Assembly (NCBI GenBank): GCA_904501815.1
Contig: CAJGCN010000004.1
Location: 1 to 25,374 of the forward strand
DNA length: 25,374 bases
Source of the DNA: an uncultured Clostridia bacterium
GTDB lineage: Bacteria > Bacillota > Clostridia > Christensenellales > Borkfalkiaceae
Reading direction: 5' to 3'
A program made the translations under genes and the position numbers. The stretch's first letter is position 1. Each line of letters opens with the position of its first letter. The notes under the pieces were generated by a model. The model was not told the origin of the DNA, did not search any database, and saw only the letters and a list, made by a program, of their open reading frames with translations. Below are positions 14,917-23,534 of the stretch, in pieces.

Positions 14917-15237
14917 ATGACGGAAGAGATTATCAAAGCAATCAAAGAAGCGGAAGAAAAAGCGTCCGCTTGTAAAGCTTCGGCGTTGCAAAAAGCCGAA
15001 GAAATCGTTCGCACGGCGGAAGCAACCGCCACGCAAAAAGAGCTTTCGTCGGCAGACGTATGTAAAGCGTACGCAAACTCTCAAATGAAAAGCGCGCAAG
15101 CGGAAGCGGAAGAAAACTATCAAACCGCGCTCAGCTTAGCGCAAACGGAAGCGAAAAAGTCCGCAAAAGAAATTTTAAAAAATGCCGATATGTTCGTCAG
15201 CGAGATCGTAGGGAGAATTACAAATGGCAATTGCTGA
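14917..15237 (+). CDS. ntpF: V-type ATPase peripheral stalk subunit (NtpF/AhaH-like, subunit G)
   Basis: Small soluble coiled-coil protein expected to pair with subunit E in the peripheral stalk linking the catalytic head to the membrane stator. The 106 residues are almost wholly charged and Ala-rich helix with a heptad-like pattern (KAIKEAEEKASACKASALQ) and no globular motif. Identification rests on this pattern, on length near the E. hirae protein, and on its place as first gene before ntpI. The ribosome site is GAGAGG before ATG. It overlaps ntpI by 14 nt, which suggests coupled translation. It lies directly behind the consensus promoter. Confidence 0.8.
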   Translation: MTEEIIKAIKEAEEKASACKASALQKAEEIVRTAEATATQKELSSADVCKAYANSQMKSAQAEAEENYQTALSLAQTEAKKSAKEILKNADMFVSEIVGRITNGNC

Positions 15238-17194
15238 GATGCGAAAACTCAATCTCGTTGCGATGTCGTACGATAAAGACGAGCTGTTAAACGCCCTGCA
15301 TCGCGCACGGGCGGTAGAAATCACGCTTGCACCCGTCGATAAGGAAACGGGGGAAAGCCGTGCGGTAGAACAGATCCGCTCCGAACTTTCTTCGGTGGAA
15401 GCAGCGCTGAGTTTGCTTTTTTTGGAAGTGGAAAGAACGGAAAAGGAAAAGGGGCAAAAAACGACCGAGCTTTCTCAAAACGTGGAAGTTTCCTATTCGG
15501 AGTTTATGTCGTCAAGCGCAAAAAAAGCAGAAATCACCGCTATCGTGGGAAAGCTCAACGCGCTTGAAGACGAGAAAATTGCTTTCAAAAACGATTTGCA
15601 AAAACTTGAACGGGAATTAAAAACCGCCGAGATTTATAAAACGCTCGATAAACCTTTTGCGTATTTTACCGACACGGAAAAAACCCGCGTGCGCTTAGGG
15701 ACGGTGTCGGTGATGCAAGCTGAGAAACTTTCAGAAGAGCTTGAAAAGCAAGAGCTTTGCGCTTTTTCAGAGCTTTCGCGGGAAGGAGAAAACGCGTTGG
15801 TGTTAGTGGCTACGCATAAATCTCAAGCGGGGGAAACGGACGGCGTGCTGTCGGCGTACGGGTTTACCGCTTGTCCTTATTTGGGCGAACAGTCGGGCGC
15901 GCAGTTGGTGAAGGAACTAACGGAAAAATTAAAAGCCTTAGAAAGCGCACTTTTGAAAAACGGGCGCACCGTGTACGAGATGAAAGAACATATTCGTAAT
16001 TTGAAAGTGTACAGCGATTACTTAGCGTTTGCGTTGGAAAAAGCGAGTATTTCGGACGGGCTGAAAGGAACGGAGCGAACTTTTTCTTTACAAGCGTATT
16101 TGCCGACGGAAGCGGTGCAAACGGTGGAAACAGAACTGCAAAAGGTATCGGATGCCGTGTATTATGAAATTACCGAGCCGACGGAAGACGACGAACCGCC
16201 TACGCTTTTGAAGAACAATTCGGTCGTAGGCAGTTTTGAACCGATTACGAATATGTATTCTCCGCCCAACTATCGGGAATTCGACCCGAACGCGGTAATG
16301 GGTTTCTTCTATTCTTTATTTATGGGCTTTATTATCGGGGATATGGGCTACGGATTGCTTATGGCAATCGTCGGCGGGCTTATTTGGTGGAAAGGCAGAA
16401 AAACGCCGTCGGGGCTTTCCCGCCTTTCGGGCGCGTTTGCGTTCGGCGGGGTGTTTGCGGTGCTTTGGGGCGCGCTGTTTAATTCCTTCTTCGGGTTTGC
16501 GATTTTCGGCAAAGCCAACACGATTATGCCTGACCCGCAAACGGGCAGATGTAAATTCGTGGGAATAGAAGTTCCAAGCGTACTCGTAATTAGTTTAATC
16601 GTCGGTATTTCGCAGCTAACGGTCGGCTATATTTGTAAAGCCGTGCAATGCTGGCGCAGGGGACAGGTCTTAGACGGGGTTTTCGACGGTATCGTTTGGG
16701 CGTTCTTCTCGATAGGCGTTGCGCTTGCGATCGTAGGGCTTGTGGAAGAACTCAACGTACCCACGCTTGCCACAATCGGCGGTGTGATTGCAGGCGTATC
16801 CTTATTGACGGCAATGCTCACGGCTGGCAGGCACGAAAAGTTTTTCGGAAAATTCACGAAAGGCTTTGGCGCGGCGTACGGCGTAATTAACTACGCTTCG
16901 GATATTTTAAGCTACGCAAGATTATACGGTTTAATGCTCTCAGGCGCGGTAATTGCGAGTATTGTATCCAACTACGGCGGTGGGTTTATCGTCAGCGGGA
17001 ATATAGCGCTTGCGGTGCTTGGCGTGTTATTGCTATTCGTAGGGCACGGTTTCAATCTCGTGATGAACCTGTTAGGCGCGTATATTCACGACGCGCGTTT
17101 GCAATACGTAGAATTCTACGGCAGATTTTTCGAAGGGGAAGGTACGCTTTTTAAACCGCTCGGCTCGAACGTGCAATACGTGCGTATTAAGTAA
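15224..17194 (+). CDS. ntpI: V-type ATPase subunit I (membrane stator, a-subunit homologue)
   Basis: Stator subunit that forms the ion half-channels facing the K ring. The N-terminal half (about 1-345) is soluble and coiled; the C-terminal half has seven or eight membrane segments starting near FYSLFMGFIIGDMGYG. Two conserved arginines lie at Arg566 (SYARLYGLM) and Arg625 (HDARLQYVEFYGRF), which I match tentatively to Arg573 and Arg629 of E. hirae NtpI; one of these is the essential charge that releases the ion from the ring. The 656 residues are normal for the family. A 122-nt gap with repeat copy C separates it from ntpK, by far the longest gap in the operon. Confidence 0.96.
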   Translation: MAIAEMRKLNLVAMSYDKDELLNALHRARAVEITLAPVDKETGESRAVEQIRSELSSVEAALSLLFLEVERTEKEKGQKTTELSQNVEVSYSEFMSSSAKKAEITAIVGKLNALEDEKIAFKNDLQKLERELKTAEIYKTLDKPFAYFTDTEKTRVRLGTVSVMQAEKLSEELEKQELCAFSELSREGENALVLVATHKSQAGETDGVLSAYGFTACPYLGEQSGAQLVKELTEKLKALESALLKNGRTVYEMKEHIRNLKVYSDYLAFALEKASISDGLKGTERTFSLQAYLPTEAVQTVETELQKVSDAVYYEITEPTEDDEPPTLLKNNSVVGSFEPITNMYSPPNYREFDPNAVMGFFYSLFMGFIIGDMGYGLLMAIVGGLIWWKGRKTPSGLSRLSGAFAFGGVFAVLWGALFNSFFGFAIFGKANTIMPDPQTGRCKFVGIEVPSVLVISLIVGISQLTVGYICKAVQCWRRGQVLDGVFDGIVWAFFSIGVALAIVGLVEELNVPTLATIGGVIAGVSLLTAMLTAGRHEKFFGKFTKGFGAAYGVINYASDILSYARLYGLMLSGAVIASIVSNYGGGFIVSGNIALAVLGVLLLFVGHGFNLVMNLLGAYIHDARLQYVEFYGRFFEGEGTLFKPLGSNVQYVRIK

Positions 17195-17205
17195 GGAATT
17201 TTTGT

Positions 17206-17257
17206 CAGGAAGCCTAGAAACACAGTTTCTGGCGGGGCGCAGGGGATAATCCCCCTG
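17206..17257 (+). repeat. Palindromic repeat family, copy C (inside the V-ATPase operon)
   Basis: TCAGGAAGCC followed by the hairpin AGAAAC-ACA-GTTTCT (17216-17230; flanking CC/GG with a one-base bulge), then GGCGGGGCGCAGG and the hairpin GGGGA-TAA-TCCCC (17242-17254). The order and spacing match copy A and the right end of copy B. Compared with copy A, the last base pair of the second stem is switched from T-A to A-T, so pairing is kept. No T-run follows, so it is unlikely to be a complete terminator. Confidence 0.85.
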
Positions 17258-17316
17258 ACTCTTAACAATTTGTCATTAAATAAAGAAAAAATATAAAAAA
17301 TCGGAGGATTTTTATT

Positions 17317-17760
17317 ATGGGTTATACTATAGCTATGATAGGCGTTGCCTTGTGTGTGTTGCTTTGCGGTATCGGTTCGTGTATCGGTCTTTATAAGACG
17401 AGTACTGCCGCTGCGGGCGTTTTGTCGGAAGACCCGAAGAAGTTCGGGAAAGTAATGGTGCTTGTGCTCTTGCCTGCTACGCAAGGGATTTACGGGTTCA
17501 TTATCGGGATTATCGCTTCGGGCGTGATTTCTTCCGGTATGGCTACGGCAACGGGCTGGGCACTTTTTGCCGCTACTCTGCCTATGACGGTTTCGGGGTT
17601 TGTGTCCGCATTTATTCAGGGCAAATCCGCCGTCAACTGTATCTACGCAGTCGGCAAGCAGGAATCGTTGTCCGGTAAGCTTATCGTTTATCCCGGTATG
17701 ATCGAGTTCTACGCTATTTTGGGGCTTATTATTTCGATTATGCTCGTAGGGCAATTCTAA
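17317..17760 (+). CDS. ntpK: V-type ATPase subunit K (rotor ring, Na+-type ligands)
   Basis: Proteolipid of the rotating membrane ring, a 147-residue protein of two fused hairpins (four membrane helices, Gly/Ala-rich). The ion-binding carboxylate is Glu130 (MIEFYAILG). The other Na+ ligands known from the E. hirae ring are Leu61, Thr64, Gln65, Gln110 and Glu139. They correspond here to Leu52, Thr55, Gln56 (LLPATQG), Gln101 (FIQGKSA) and Glu130, each exactly nine positions lower. The first hairpin lacks its own carboxylate, as in other V-type K subunits. It has a strong ribosome site (CGGAGGA), fitting the need for about ten copies per enzyme. Na+ coupling is a prediction from these residues. 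Confidence 0.96.
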   Translation: MGYTIAMIGVALCVLLCGIGSCIGLYKTSTAAAGVLSEDPKKFGKVMVLVLLPATQGIYGFIIGIIASGVISSGMATATGWALFAATLPMTVSGFVSAFIQGKSAVNCIYAVGKQESLSGKLIVYPGMIEFYAILGLIISIMLVGQF

Positions 17761-17777
17761 GCGAATAAGGAAAGAAT

Positions 17778-18350
17778 ATGAATACGCAAAAGGTAGTGGA
17801 AAGAATTCTTTCCGACGCCGAGCGCGAAGCGCAAGCGATTATTTTGGAAGCCGAAGAAAAAGCTTCGAAAATCATTGCGCAAGCGAATTTGCGCGCGGAA
17901 AACAATTTAAAAGAAACGCAGGACGAGATTGCGGACAAGGCGCGTTCGGTGAAAGACCGTCGCGCCGCGCAAGCGCGTTTGGAATGTGCGAAAATTCAGC
18001 TCGCGGAAAGACGCCGTGTGTTGGACGAAATTTACGCATCTGCGTTAAATCGGTTAGTCTGCTTGGATAAAGCGGACGCGCTTGCGCTTACCGAAAAACT
18101 TTTGGAACGCTACGCGGAAACAGGCGACGAAATCGTGTTTGCGGAAACTTTCCCGTTTGTGGAAGAAGTGTGTACCCTTCCCGTGTACGAGCGGAAAAAG
18201 CTCGTGATTTCGGCAAAGCGTTTGCCGATTTTGGGCGGTATGCGGTTAGTCGGTGAGAAATCCGACCGCGACCTTTCGTTCGGCGCGCTTTTGGATGCGG
18301 ATAAAGAAAAGTATCAATCGGCGTTGGCGAGAAAGCTTTTTAAAGCGTAA
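17778..18350 (+). CDS. ntpE: V-type ATPase subunit E (peripheral stalk)
   Basis: Peripheral-stalk subunit that binds the coiled-coil partner NtpF and the top of the A3B3 head. The N-terminal third (residues 1-80) is a long charged helix (ERILSDAEREAQAIILEAE), and the C-terminal part is a small alpha/beta domain ending GALLDADKEKYQ. The 190 residues are close to the E. hirae protein (198). The ribosome site AAGGAAAG precedes the ATG; it begins 17 nt after ntpK and ends 18 nt before ntpC. Confidence 0.9.
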   Translation: MNTQKVVERILSDAEREAQAIILEAEEKASKIIAQANLRAENNLKETQDEIADKARSVKDRRAAQARLECAKIQLAERRRVLDEIYASALNRLVCLDKADALALTEKLLERYAETGDEIVFAETFPFVEEVCTLPVYERKKLVISAKRLPILGGMRLVGEKSDRDLSFGALLDADKEKYQSALARKLFKA

Positions 18351-18368
18351 GCTTGGCTTTGGAGTAGA

Positions 18369-19355
18369 GTGATGGCATTAGACGTAATGTATACGAACGG
18401 CGTAATTGCCGCAAGAGAAAAGTATCTTTTAAAGGATAAAATTTCACGCTTTGCAGAGCTGAGCGCGGAAGAAGCTTTTCGCGCGCTCGTGGAAAGCGGA
18501 TACGGCGGCGGTGAAACGGTTGCGAACGTATACGACTATGAAAAACTCGTTGCTCAGGAAGAACGGCTCGTAGACGAGTTTATTTTGGAATACGCGCCGT
18601 CGCAAGCGGAACGCACGTATTTTTTATCCCCGCGTGATTTTCATAACGTGAAAGCGTTGCTGAAAGCGACGTATTTAAACGAAAGCGCGGAAAAGATGCT
18701 TGCGCCCGACGGGGAAATTCCCGTGCCGGTTTTGGAAAAAGCCGTGAAAGAAAAAGATTTTTCAGCGTTTCAAGAAAGCAATCCTGAGCTTTATAAAGCC
18801 ACGCAACAAGCGTTGACGGCGTTTGAAAAGAAAGACGTTTCAGGCGCGGAAATCGGGGAGATTTTCGAAAGAGCCAACGCGGAACGGCTGTTTAAGGTGG
18901 CGGGGAAAAACCGCACGCTCAAAAAGCTGTTGGAGCGGAAAATCGATATGATTAACCTGCTTACGGCGTTTCGTGCAGGGGAAGAAGAAATTGCAAAAAG
19001 TAAGTATTTGCCGTGCGGGAGATTGAGTGAAAAAACGCTGGGCTTAGTGTTTGACGAAAATCAGGAAAATGCGGAAAACGCGTTTAAAAACACCGATTAC
19101 GAGAATTTCGTTTCCCGTTGTTTCGTTGCGAAAAAGAAAGGATTGCCGTTGACGGATGCGGAAAAAATGCTCGATTCTTTCGAAACAGATTACTTCTACG
19201 AGAAACGCTACGAACTCAAAAACAAAGAACCGTTTTTATACTACGTGTTCAGAAGAAAGGCGGAGAATGCAAACGTGCGTATCGTGTTCGTTTGCTTGCT
19301 CGCAGGCTTGAAAGAACAAGAAATTAAACGGCGGTTGCGCTGTAAAGGGGTGTGA
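18369..19355 (+). CDS. ntpC: V-type ATPase subunit C (d-type, shaft-to-ring adaptor)
   Basis: Funnel-shaped helical subunit that seats the central shaft (D and G/F) on the K ring. The 328 residues match the family in length (about 335) and in composition, with the N-terminal TNGVIAAREKYLL and SPRDFHNVKALLKA stretches typical of AtpC/AC39 proteins, and no membrane segment. The ribosome site GGAGTAGAG precedes the ATG. The order E-C-G(F)-A-B-D supports the call even though the sequence is poorly conserved. Confidence 0.9.
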   Translation: MMALDVMYTNGVIAAREKYLLKDKISRFAELSAEEAFRALVESGYGGGETVANVYDYEKLVAQEERLVDEFILEYAPSQAERTYFLSPRDFHNVKALLKATYLNESAEKMLAPDGEIPVPVLEKAVKEKDFSAFQESNPELYKATQQALTAFEKKDVSGAEIGEIFERANAERLFKVAGKNRTLKKLLERKIDMINLLTAFRAGEEEIAKSKYLPCGRLSEKTLGLVFDENQENAENAFKNTDYENFVSRCFVAKKKGLPLTDAEKMLDSFETDYFYEKRYELKNKEPFLYYVFRRKAENANVRIVFVCLLAGLKEQEIKRRLRCKGV

Positions 19356-19357
19356 GT

Positions 19358-19678
19358 ATGACGGGAAAAACCGCAATCGTCGGGGACGGCGACAGCATTA
19401 TGGTATTTAAGGCGGCGGGCGTAGACACCTTTCCCGCAGAAGACGAAAAAAAGGCGAAAGAAGTGTTGAGACGGATAGCCAAAGACTATCAAATTATCTT
19501 TCTCACCGAAAATCTTTCCGCGCCTTTAGAAGAATTTTTAAAGCGGTTTGACGAAACGGCGTACCCCGTCGTGTTGTCAATCCCCACGAAAAACGGGTCG
19601 ACGGGCTACGGCATACAGTCGCTGAAAAACGCGATGGAACGCGCTTTGGGCGTAGATATTTTATTTCATAAAAACTAA
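19358..19678 (+). CDS. ntpG: V-type ATPase subunit F (central stalk, NtpG)
   Basis: Small Rossmann-like subunit bound to subunit D in the rotating shaft. About 106 residues: the N-terminus KTAIVGDGDSIMVFKAAGV and the C-terminal STGYGIQSLKNAMERALGVDI are typical. I choose ATG at 19358, which lies 7 nt after AAAGGGG; the GTG at 19352 would overlap the ntpC stop but leaves only one base to that ribosome site. The gene starts two bases after the ntpC stop, so translation is likely coupled. Confidence 0.9.
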   Translation: MTGKTAIVGDGDSIMVFKAAGVDTFPAEDEKKAKEVLRRIAKDYQIIFLTENLSAPLEEFLKRFDETAYPVVLSIPTKNGSTGYGIQSLKNAMERALGVDILFHKN

Positions 19679-19693
19679 CAAGGAAAAAAGACT

Positions 19694-21460
19694 ATGGCAG
19701 GAAAAACGATAAAAGTTTCAGGACCTTTGATTATTGCGGAAAATATGGCGGACGCCAAGCTCTACGACGTAGTGCGGGTTTCCGAAAAAGGGCTGATCGG
19801 CGAAATTATTGAACTTCGTGGCGATAAGGCTTCCGTGCAGGTATACGAAGAAACGGCTGGGTTAGGACCTGGTGAAGACGTGTATTCAACGGGCGAACCC
19901 CTTTCGGCGGAGCTTGCGCCCGGTTTAATTGCAGGGATTTTCGACGGTATTCAACGCCCGCTCAGCACCTTGTATTTTAAATACGGCGACCGTATTTCGC
20001 GCGGGGTGTCGGTGAATAATCTCGATAGAGAAAAGAAATGGGAATTTATCCCGACGGCAAAGGTCGGTGAAAAAGTCGTTGCGGGCGACGTTTTAGGGTA
20101 CGTGCAAGAAACGTCTATCGTAGAACATAAAATTCTCGTCCCGAACGGCGTAGAAGGGGAAATCGTTGGAATAGAAAAAGGGGAGTTTACGATAGAAGAA
20201 ACGGTTGCGACCGTTCGCACGAAAGACGGCGACAAACCCGTGTGTATGCTTAGAAAATGGCCTGTTCGTAAAGGCAGACCGTATAAAGAAAAGCTTTCTC
20301 CCAACAAGCCTATGGTGACGGGGCAACGGGTAATCGACACCCTGTTCCCGATCGCAAAAGGCGGTGCTGCCGCCGTACCCGGTCCTTTCGGAAGCGGAAA
20401 GACCGTCGTTCAGCATCAGCTCGCAAAATGGGCGGATGCGGATATTATCGTCTATGTCGGTTGCGGTGAACGCGGCAACGAAATGACGGACGTTTTAAAC
20501 GAATTCCCTGAACTTAAAGACCCGAAAACGGGTGAGCCGTTAATGAAGCGTACGGTGCTTATCGCGAATACTTCGGATATGCCCGTTGCGGCGCGTGAAG
20601 CTTCTATTTATACGGGGATTACCATTGCGGAATATTTCCGTGATATGGGATATAGCGTGGCGATTATGGCGGACTCTACTTCCCGTTGGGCAGAAGCGCT
20701 CAGAGAAATGAGCGGGCGCTTAGAAGAAATGCCCGGCGACGAAGGGTATCCTGCGTATTTGGCGAGCCGTCTTGCCGAATTCTACGAACGCGCGGGGATT
20801 GTGAAACTGCTCGGACAAGAAGATAAAATCGGGTCGGTGACTGCGATAGGCGCGGTGTCCCCTCCGGGTGGTGATATGAGTGAACCCGTCGCGCAAGCAA
20901 CGCTTCGTATTGTTAAAGTGTTCTGGGGGCTTTCGTCGGCGCTTGCGTATAAACGGCATTTCCCCGCTATCGACTGGCTGGTGAGTTATTCCCTTTACGC
21001 GGATAAAATGAAAGACTGGTTTGACGAAACGCTCGGCAAGGACTTTTTCAAATACCGTCAATTTATGATGACGATTTTGCAAGAAGAAGCCGCGCTCGAC
21101 GAAATCGTTCGACTCGTGGGTATGGACGCCCTTTCGCAAAAGGACCGTTTGACGATGGAAACGGCGAAGATTGTGCGCGAAGACTATTTGCACCAAAACG
21201 CGTTCCACGAAACGGACACCTTTACGTCGATGGAAAAGCAACTTTTAATGCTCAAACTCATTTATGAATTTAACCGTTTGGCAGGTGAAGCAATCGCGTC
21301 TTATGCGGATTTAGACGAAATTTTGAAATGTTCGGCAAAAGAAATGATCGGGCGCGCAAAGTATATTTCCGAAGAAAATCTTTCCGAGTTCGATAAGATT
21401 TTCCAAACGATGAACGAAGAACTTAAAGCGCTTGCGGTAGGAGGAAAAGACGATGTTTAA
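19694..21460 (+). CDS. ntpA: V-type ATPase catalytic subunit A
   Basis: ATP-hydrolysing (or synthesising) subunit, three per head alternating with B. The 588 residues include the N-terminal barrel, the bulge region typical of A subunits (about 110-190), the P-loop GPFGSGKT (230-237, Lys236), the catalytic-glutamate motif GCGERGNE, the [18 protein letters not shown] segment and the C-terminal helical domain. Length agrees with E. hirae NtpA (593). The ribosome site AAGGAAAA precedes the ATG. It overlaps ntpB by 8 nt. All catalytic motifs are intact. Confidence 0.98.
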   Translation: MAGKTIKVSGPLIIAENMADAKLYDVVRVSEKGLIGEIIELRGDKASVQVYEETAGLGPGEDVYSTGEPLSAELAPGLIAGIFDGIQRPLSTLYFKYGDRISRGVSVNNLDREKKWEFIPTAKVGEKVVAGDVLGYVQETSIVEHKILVPNGVEGEIVGIEKGEFTIEETVATVRTKDGDKPVCMLRKWPVRKGRPYKEKLSPNKPMVTGQRVIDTLFPIAKGGAAAVPGPFGSGKTVVQHQLAKWADADIIVYVGCGERGNEMTDVLNEFPELKDPKTGEPLMKRTVLIANTSDMPVAAREASIYTGITIAEYFRDMGYSVAIMADSTSRWAEALREMSGRLEEMPGDEGYPAYLASRLAEFYERAGIVKLLGQEDKIGSVTAIGAVSPPGGDMSEPVAQATLRIVKVFWGLSSALAYKRHFPAIDWLVSYSLYADKMKDWFDETLGKDFFKYRQFMMTILQEEAALDEIVRLVGMDALSQKDRLTMETAKIVREDYLHQNAFHETDTFTSMEKQLLMLKLIYEFNRLAGEAIASYADLDEILKCSAKEMIGRAKYISEENLSEFDKIFQTMNEELKALAVGGKDDV

Positions 21461-22817
21461 GGAATATAAAACCATACGCGAAGTCGTTGGACCGCTTATG
21501 CTCGTGGAAGGAGTAGAAGGGGTTAAATATAACGAGCTTGTGGATATCGTCAATTCCAACGGTGAAGTCCGTCAAGGGAAAGTGCTGGAAGTCAACCGCG
21601 ATAAAGCGGTCGTTCAGCTTTTTGAAAATTCGCAGGGCTTACAAATTTCCGGTGCGAAAGCTCGGTTTTTAGGGCATAGCCAAGAGCTTGCCGTTTCCGA
21701 AGATATGCTCGGCAGAGTGTTCGACGGTATGGGCAACCCCCGCGACGGCGGTGAACCCGTTATTCCCGAAAAGAAAATGGACATTAACGGCGAGCCTATC
21801 AATCCCGCCGCGCGTGATTATCCCAACGAATTTATTCAAACGGGTGTTTCCGCTATCGACGGGCTGAATACTCTCGTTCGCGGTCAAAAATTACCTGTAT
21901 TTTCTATGAGCGGGCTTCCGCACGCAGAGCTTGCGGCGCAAATCGCCCGTCAAGCAAAGGTGCGTGGCGGGGATTCTAAATTCGCCGTCGTGTTCGCGGC
22001 AATCGGGATTACCTTCGAAGAAGCGCAATATTTCGTTGACGATTTCAAAAAGACGGGCGCGATTGAAAGAACGGTGCTGTTTACTAACCTTGCCAACGAC
22101 CCTGCGGTAGAGCGTATTGCAACGCCCCGTATGGCGCTTACTTGCGCGGAATATTTGGCGTTTGAAAAGGGTATGCACGTGCTTGTTATTATGACGGATA
22201 TTACCAACTACGCGGAAGCGCTCCGTGAAGTTTCGGCGGCGCGCCGTGAAGTTCCCGGCAGACGGGGATATCCCGGATATTTATATACTGACCTTGCGAG
22301 CTTATACGAACGGGCTGGGCGTATTCGCGGGAAAGACGGCTCGATTACGCAAATTCCCATTTTAACAATGCCCGAAGACGATAAAACGCACCCCATTCCC
22401 GACCTTACGGGATATATCACGGAAGGGCAAATTATTTTGTCGCGTGATTTATATAAAAAGGGGATTAACCCGCCGATTGACGTGTTGCCCTCTCTTTCCC
22501 GTTTGAAAGATAAAGGGATTGGTCGCGGAAAAACGAGAGAAGACCATGCCGACACCATGAACCAGTTGTTTGCCGCGTACGCAAGGGGAAAGGAATGTAA
22601 AGAACTTTCGGCAATTCTCGGGGAAACCGCTCTTTCCGACGTGGATAAATTATACGCAAAATTTGCAGAAGCATTTGAAGCGGAATACGTCAAGCAAGGC
22701 TTTGACACCGACCGTACGATTGAACAAACGCTGGATTTGGGCTGGAAACTGATGAGAATTTTACCCAAGAGTGAATTGAAGCGTATTAAGACGGAATATA
22801 TTGAGAAGTATTTATAA
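21453..22817 (+). CDS. ntpB: V-type ATPase subunit B (non-catalytic nucleotide-site subunit)
   Basis: Regulatory partner of subunit A in the A3B3 head. The 454 residues lack a proper P-loop, having [18 protein letters not shown] (151-168) in its place as normal for B. Arg350 in LPSLSR carries the same number as the arginine finger that reaches the A-subunit site in E. hirae. [20 protein letters not shown] is the hallmark of the family. A good ribosome site (AGGAGGAAAA) lies within the end of ntpA. Confidence 0.98.
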   Translation: MFKEYKTIREVVGPLMLVEGVEGVKYNELVDIVNSNGEVRQGKVLEVNRDKAVVQLFENSQGLQISGAKARFLGHSQELAVSEDMLGRVFDGMGNPRDGGEPVIPEKKMDINGEPINPAARDYPNEFIQTGVSAIDGLNTLVRGQKLPVFSMSGLPHAELAAQIARQAKVRGGDSKFAVVFAAIGITFEEAQYFVDDFKKTGAIERTVLFTNLANDPAVERIATPRMALTCAEYLAFEKGMHVLVIMTDITNYAEALREVSAARREVPGRRGYPGYLYTDLASLYERAGRIRGKDGSITQIPILTMPEDDKTHPIPDLTGYITEGQIILSRDLYKKGINPPIDVLPSLSRLKDKGIGRGKTREDHADTMNQLFAAYARGKECKELSAILGETALSDVDKLYAKFAEAFEAEYVKQGFDTDRTIEQTLDLGWKLMRILPKSELKRIKTEYIEKYL

Positions 22818-22841
22818 GGCGTAAGCAAAAAAGGACGAGAA

Positions 22842-23462
22842 ATGGCAAGACTTAACGTAAATCCAACCCGAATGGAGCTGAAAAAGCTCAAAGCGCGGCT
22901 TTCGACGGCGGTCAGGGGGCATAAGCTCTTAAAAGACAAGTCGGACGAAATGGTGCGTCGCTTTACCGTGATTATCCGACGGGCAAAAACCTTGCGCGAA
23001 GAAGTGGAAGCAGGGCTTTCGGAGATTTTACGGCAATTTTCGATTGCCCGTTCGGTCACCCCTTCGTATTTGGCGGAAACGGCGTTTGCAATGCCGTCCG
23101 TTGCGGTGAAAGCGGAATGTGAAACGGAAAGCATTATGGGGGTAGACGTTCCCAAAGTTAAATTGCTTGGGGAAAGAAAATCAGACGGATTGCCTTATGC
23201 GTTTTCGGAAATTACGGGCGAAGCGGACTATTCCGTTTCTATGGTTTCCAAACTTTTGCCGACGATGGTTGCGCTTGCGGAAACGGAAAAAGCCGTGCGT
23301 ATGCTCGCAGACGAAATCGAACGCAACAAACGTCGGGTCAACGCGCTCGAATACGTCATGATTCCGCAACTGCAAGAAACGATTAAATATATTAAAGATA
23401 AACTCGACGAAAACGAACGCGCGGCAGTCGTTCGGTTAATGAAAGTAAAAGCGAAGAATTGA
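22842..23462 (+). CDS. ntpD: V-type ATPase subunit D (central rotor shaft)
   Basis: Central shaft that turns inside the A3B3 head. The 206 residues form two long helices at the ends (LNVNPTRMELKKLKARL and NALEYVMIPQLQETIKYI), which coil together, around a middle section. Length matches E. hirae NtpD (210). The ribosome site AAAAAGGAC precedes the ATG. It is the last gene of the operon: no ntpH or ntpJ-like gene follows, and a terminator begins 17 nt after the stop. Confidence 0.96.
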   Translation: MARLNVNPTRMELKKLKARLSTAVRGHKLLKDKSDEMVRRFTVIIRRAKTLREEVEAGLSEILRQFSIARSVTPSYLAETAFAMPSVAVKAECETESIMGVDVPKVKLLGERKSDGLPYAFSEITGEADYSVSMVSKLLPTMVALAETEKAVRMLADEIERNKRRVNALEYVMIPQLQETIKYIKDKLDENERAAVVRLMKVKAKN

Positions 23463-23479
23463 GAAAAAAGTGATCAATA

Positions 23480-23518
23480 AAAACTCCGTCCGTTGCGGTT
23501 TGAAACGGGCGGAGTTTT
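23480..23518. terminator. Bidirectional terminator between converging ntpD and the propeller gene
   Basis: A 15-bp stem with one G-T pair (23480-23494 with 23504-23518) encloses a 9-nt loop. A4 on the left arm and T4 on the right give a U-run on either strand. It lies between two convergent genes, whose stops are 73 nt apart. Confidence 0.9.
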
Positions 23519-23534
23519 CTTCGTTTAAGATAAA

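Noticed and set aside
19352..19357. GTG start for ntpG overlapping the ntpC stop
   Set aside because: Only one base separates it from AAAGGGG; the ATG six bases later has normal spacing.
22208..23155. 315-codon frame on the minus strand
   Set aside because: It is antisense to ntpB and ntpD, both certain genes; Ser/Arg-rich composition is typical of a shadow frame.
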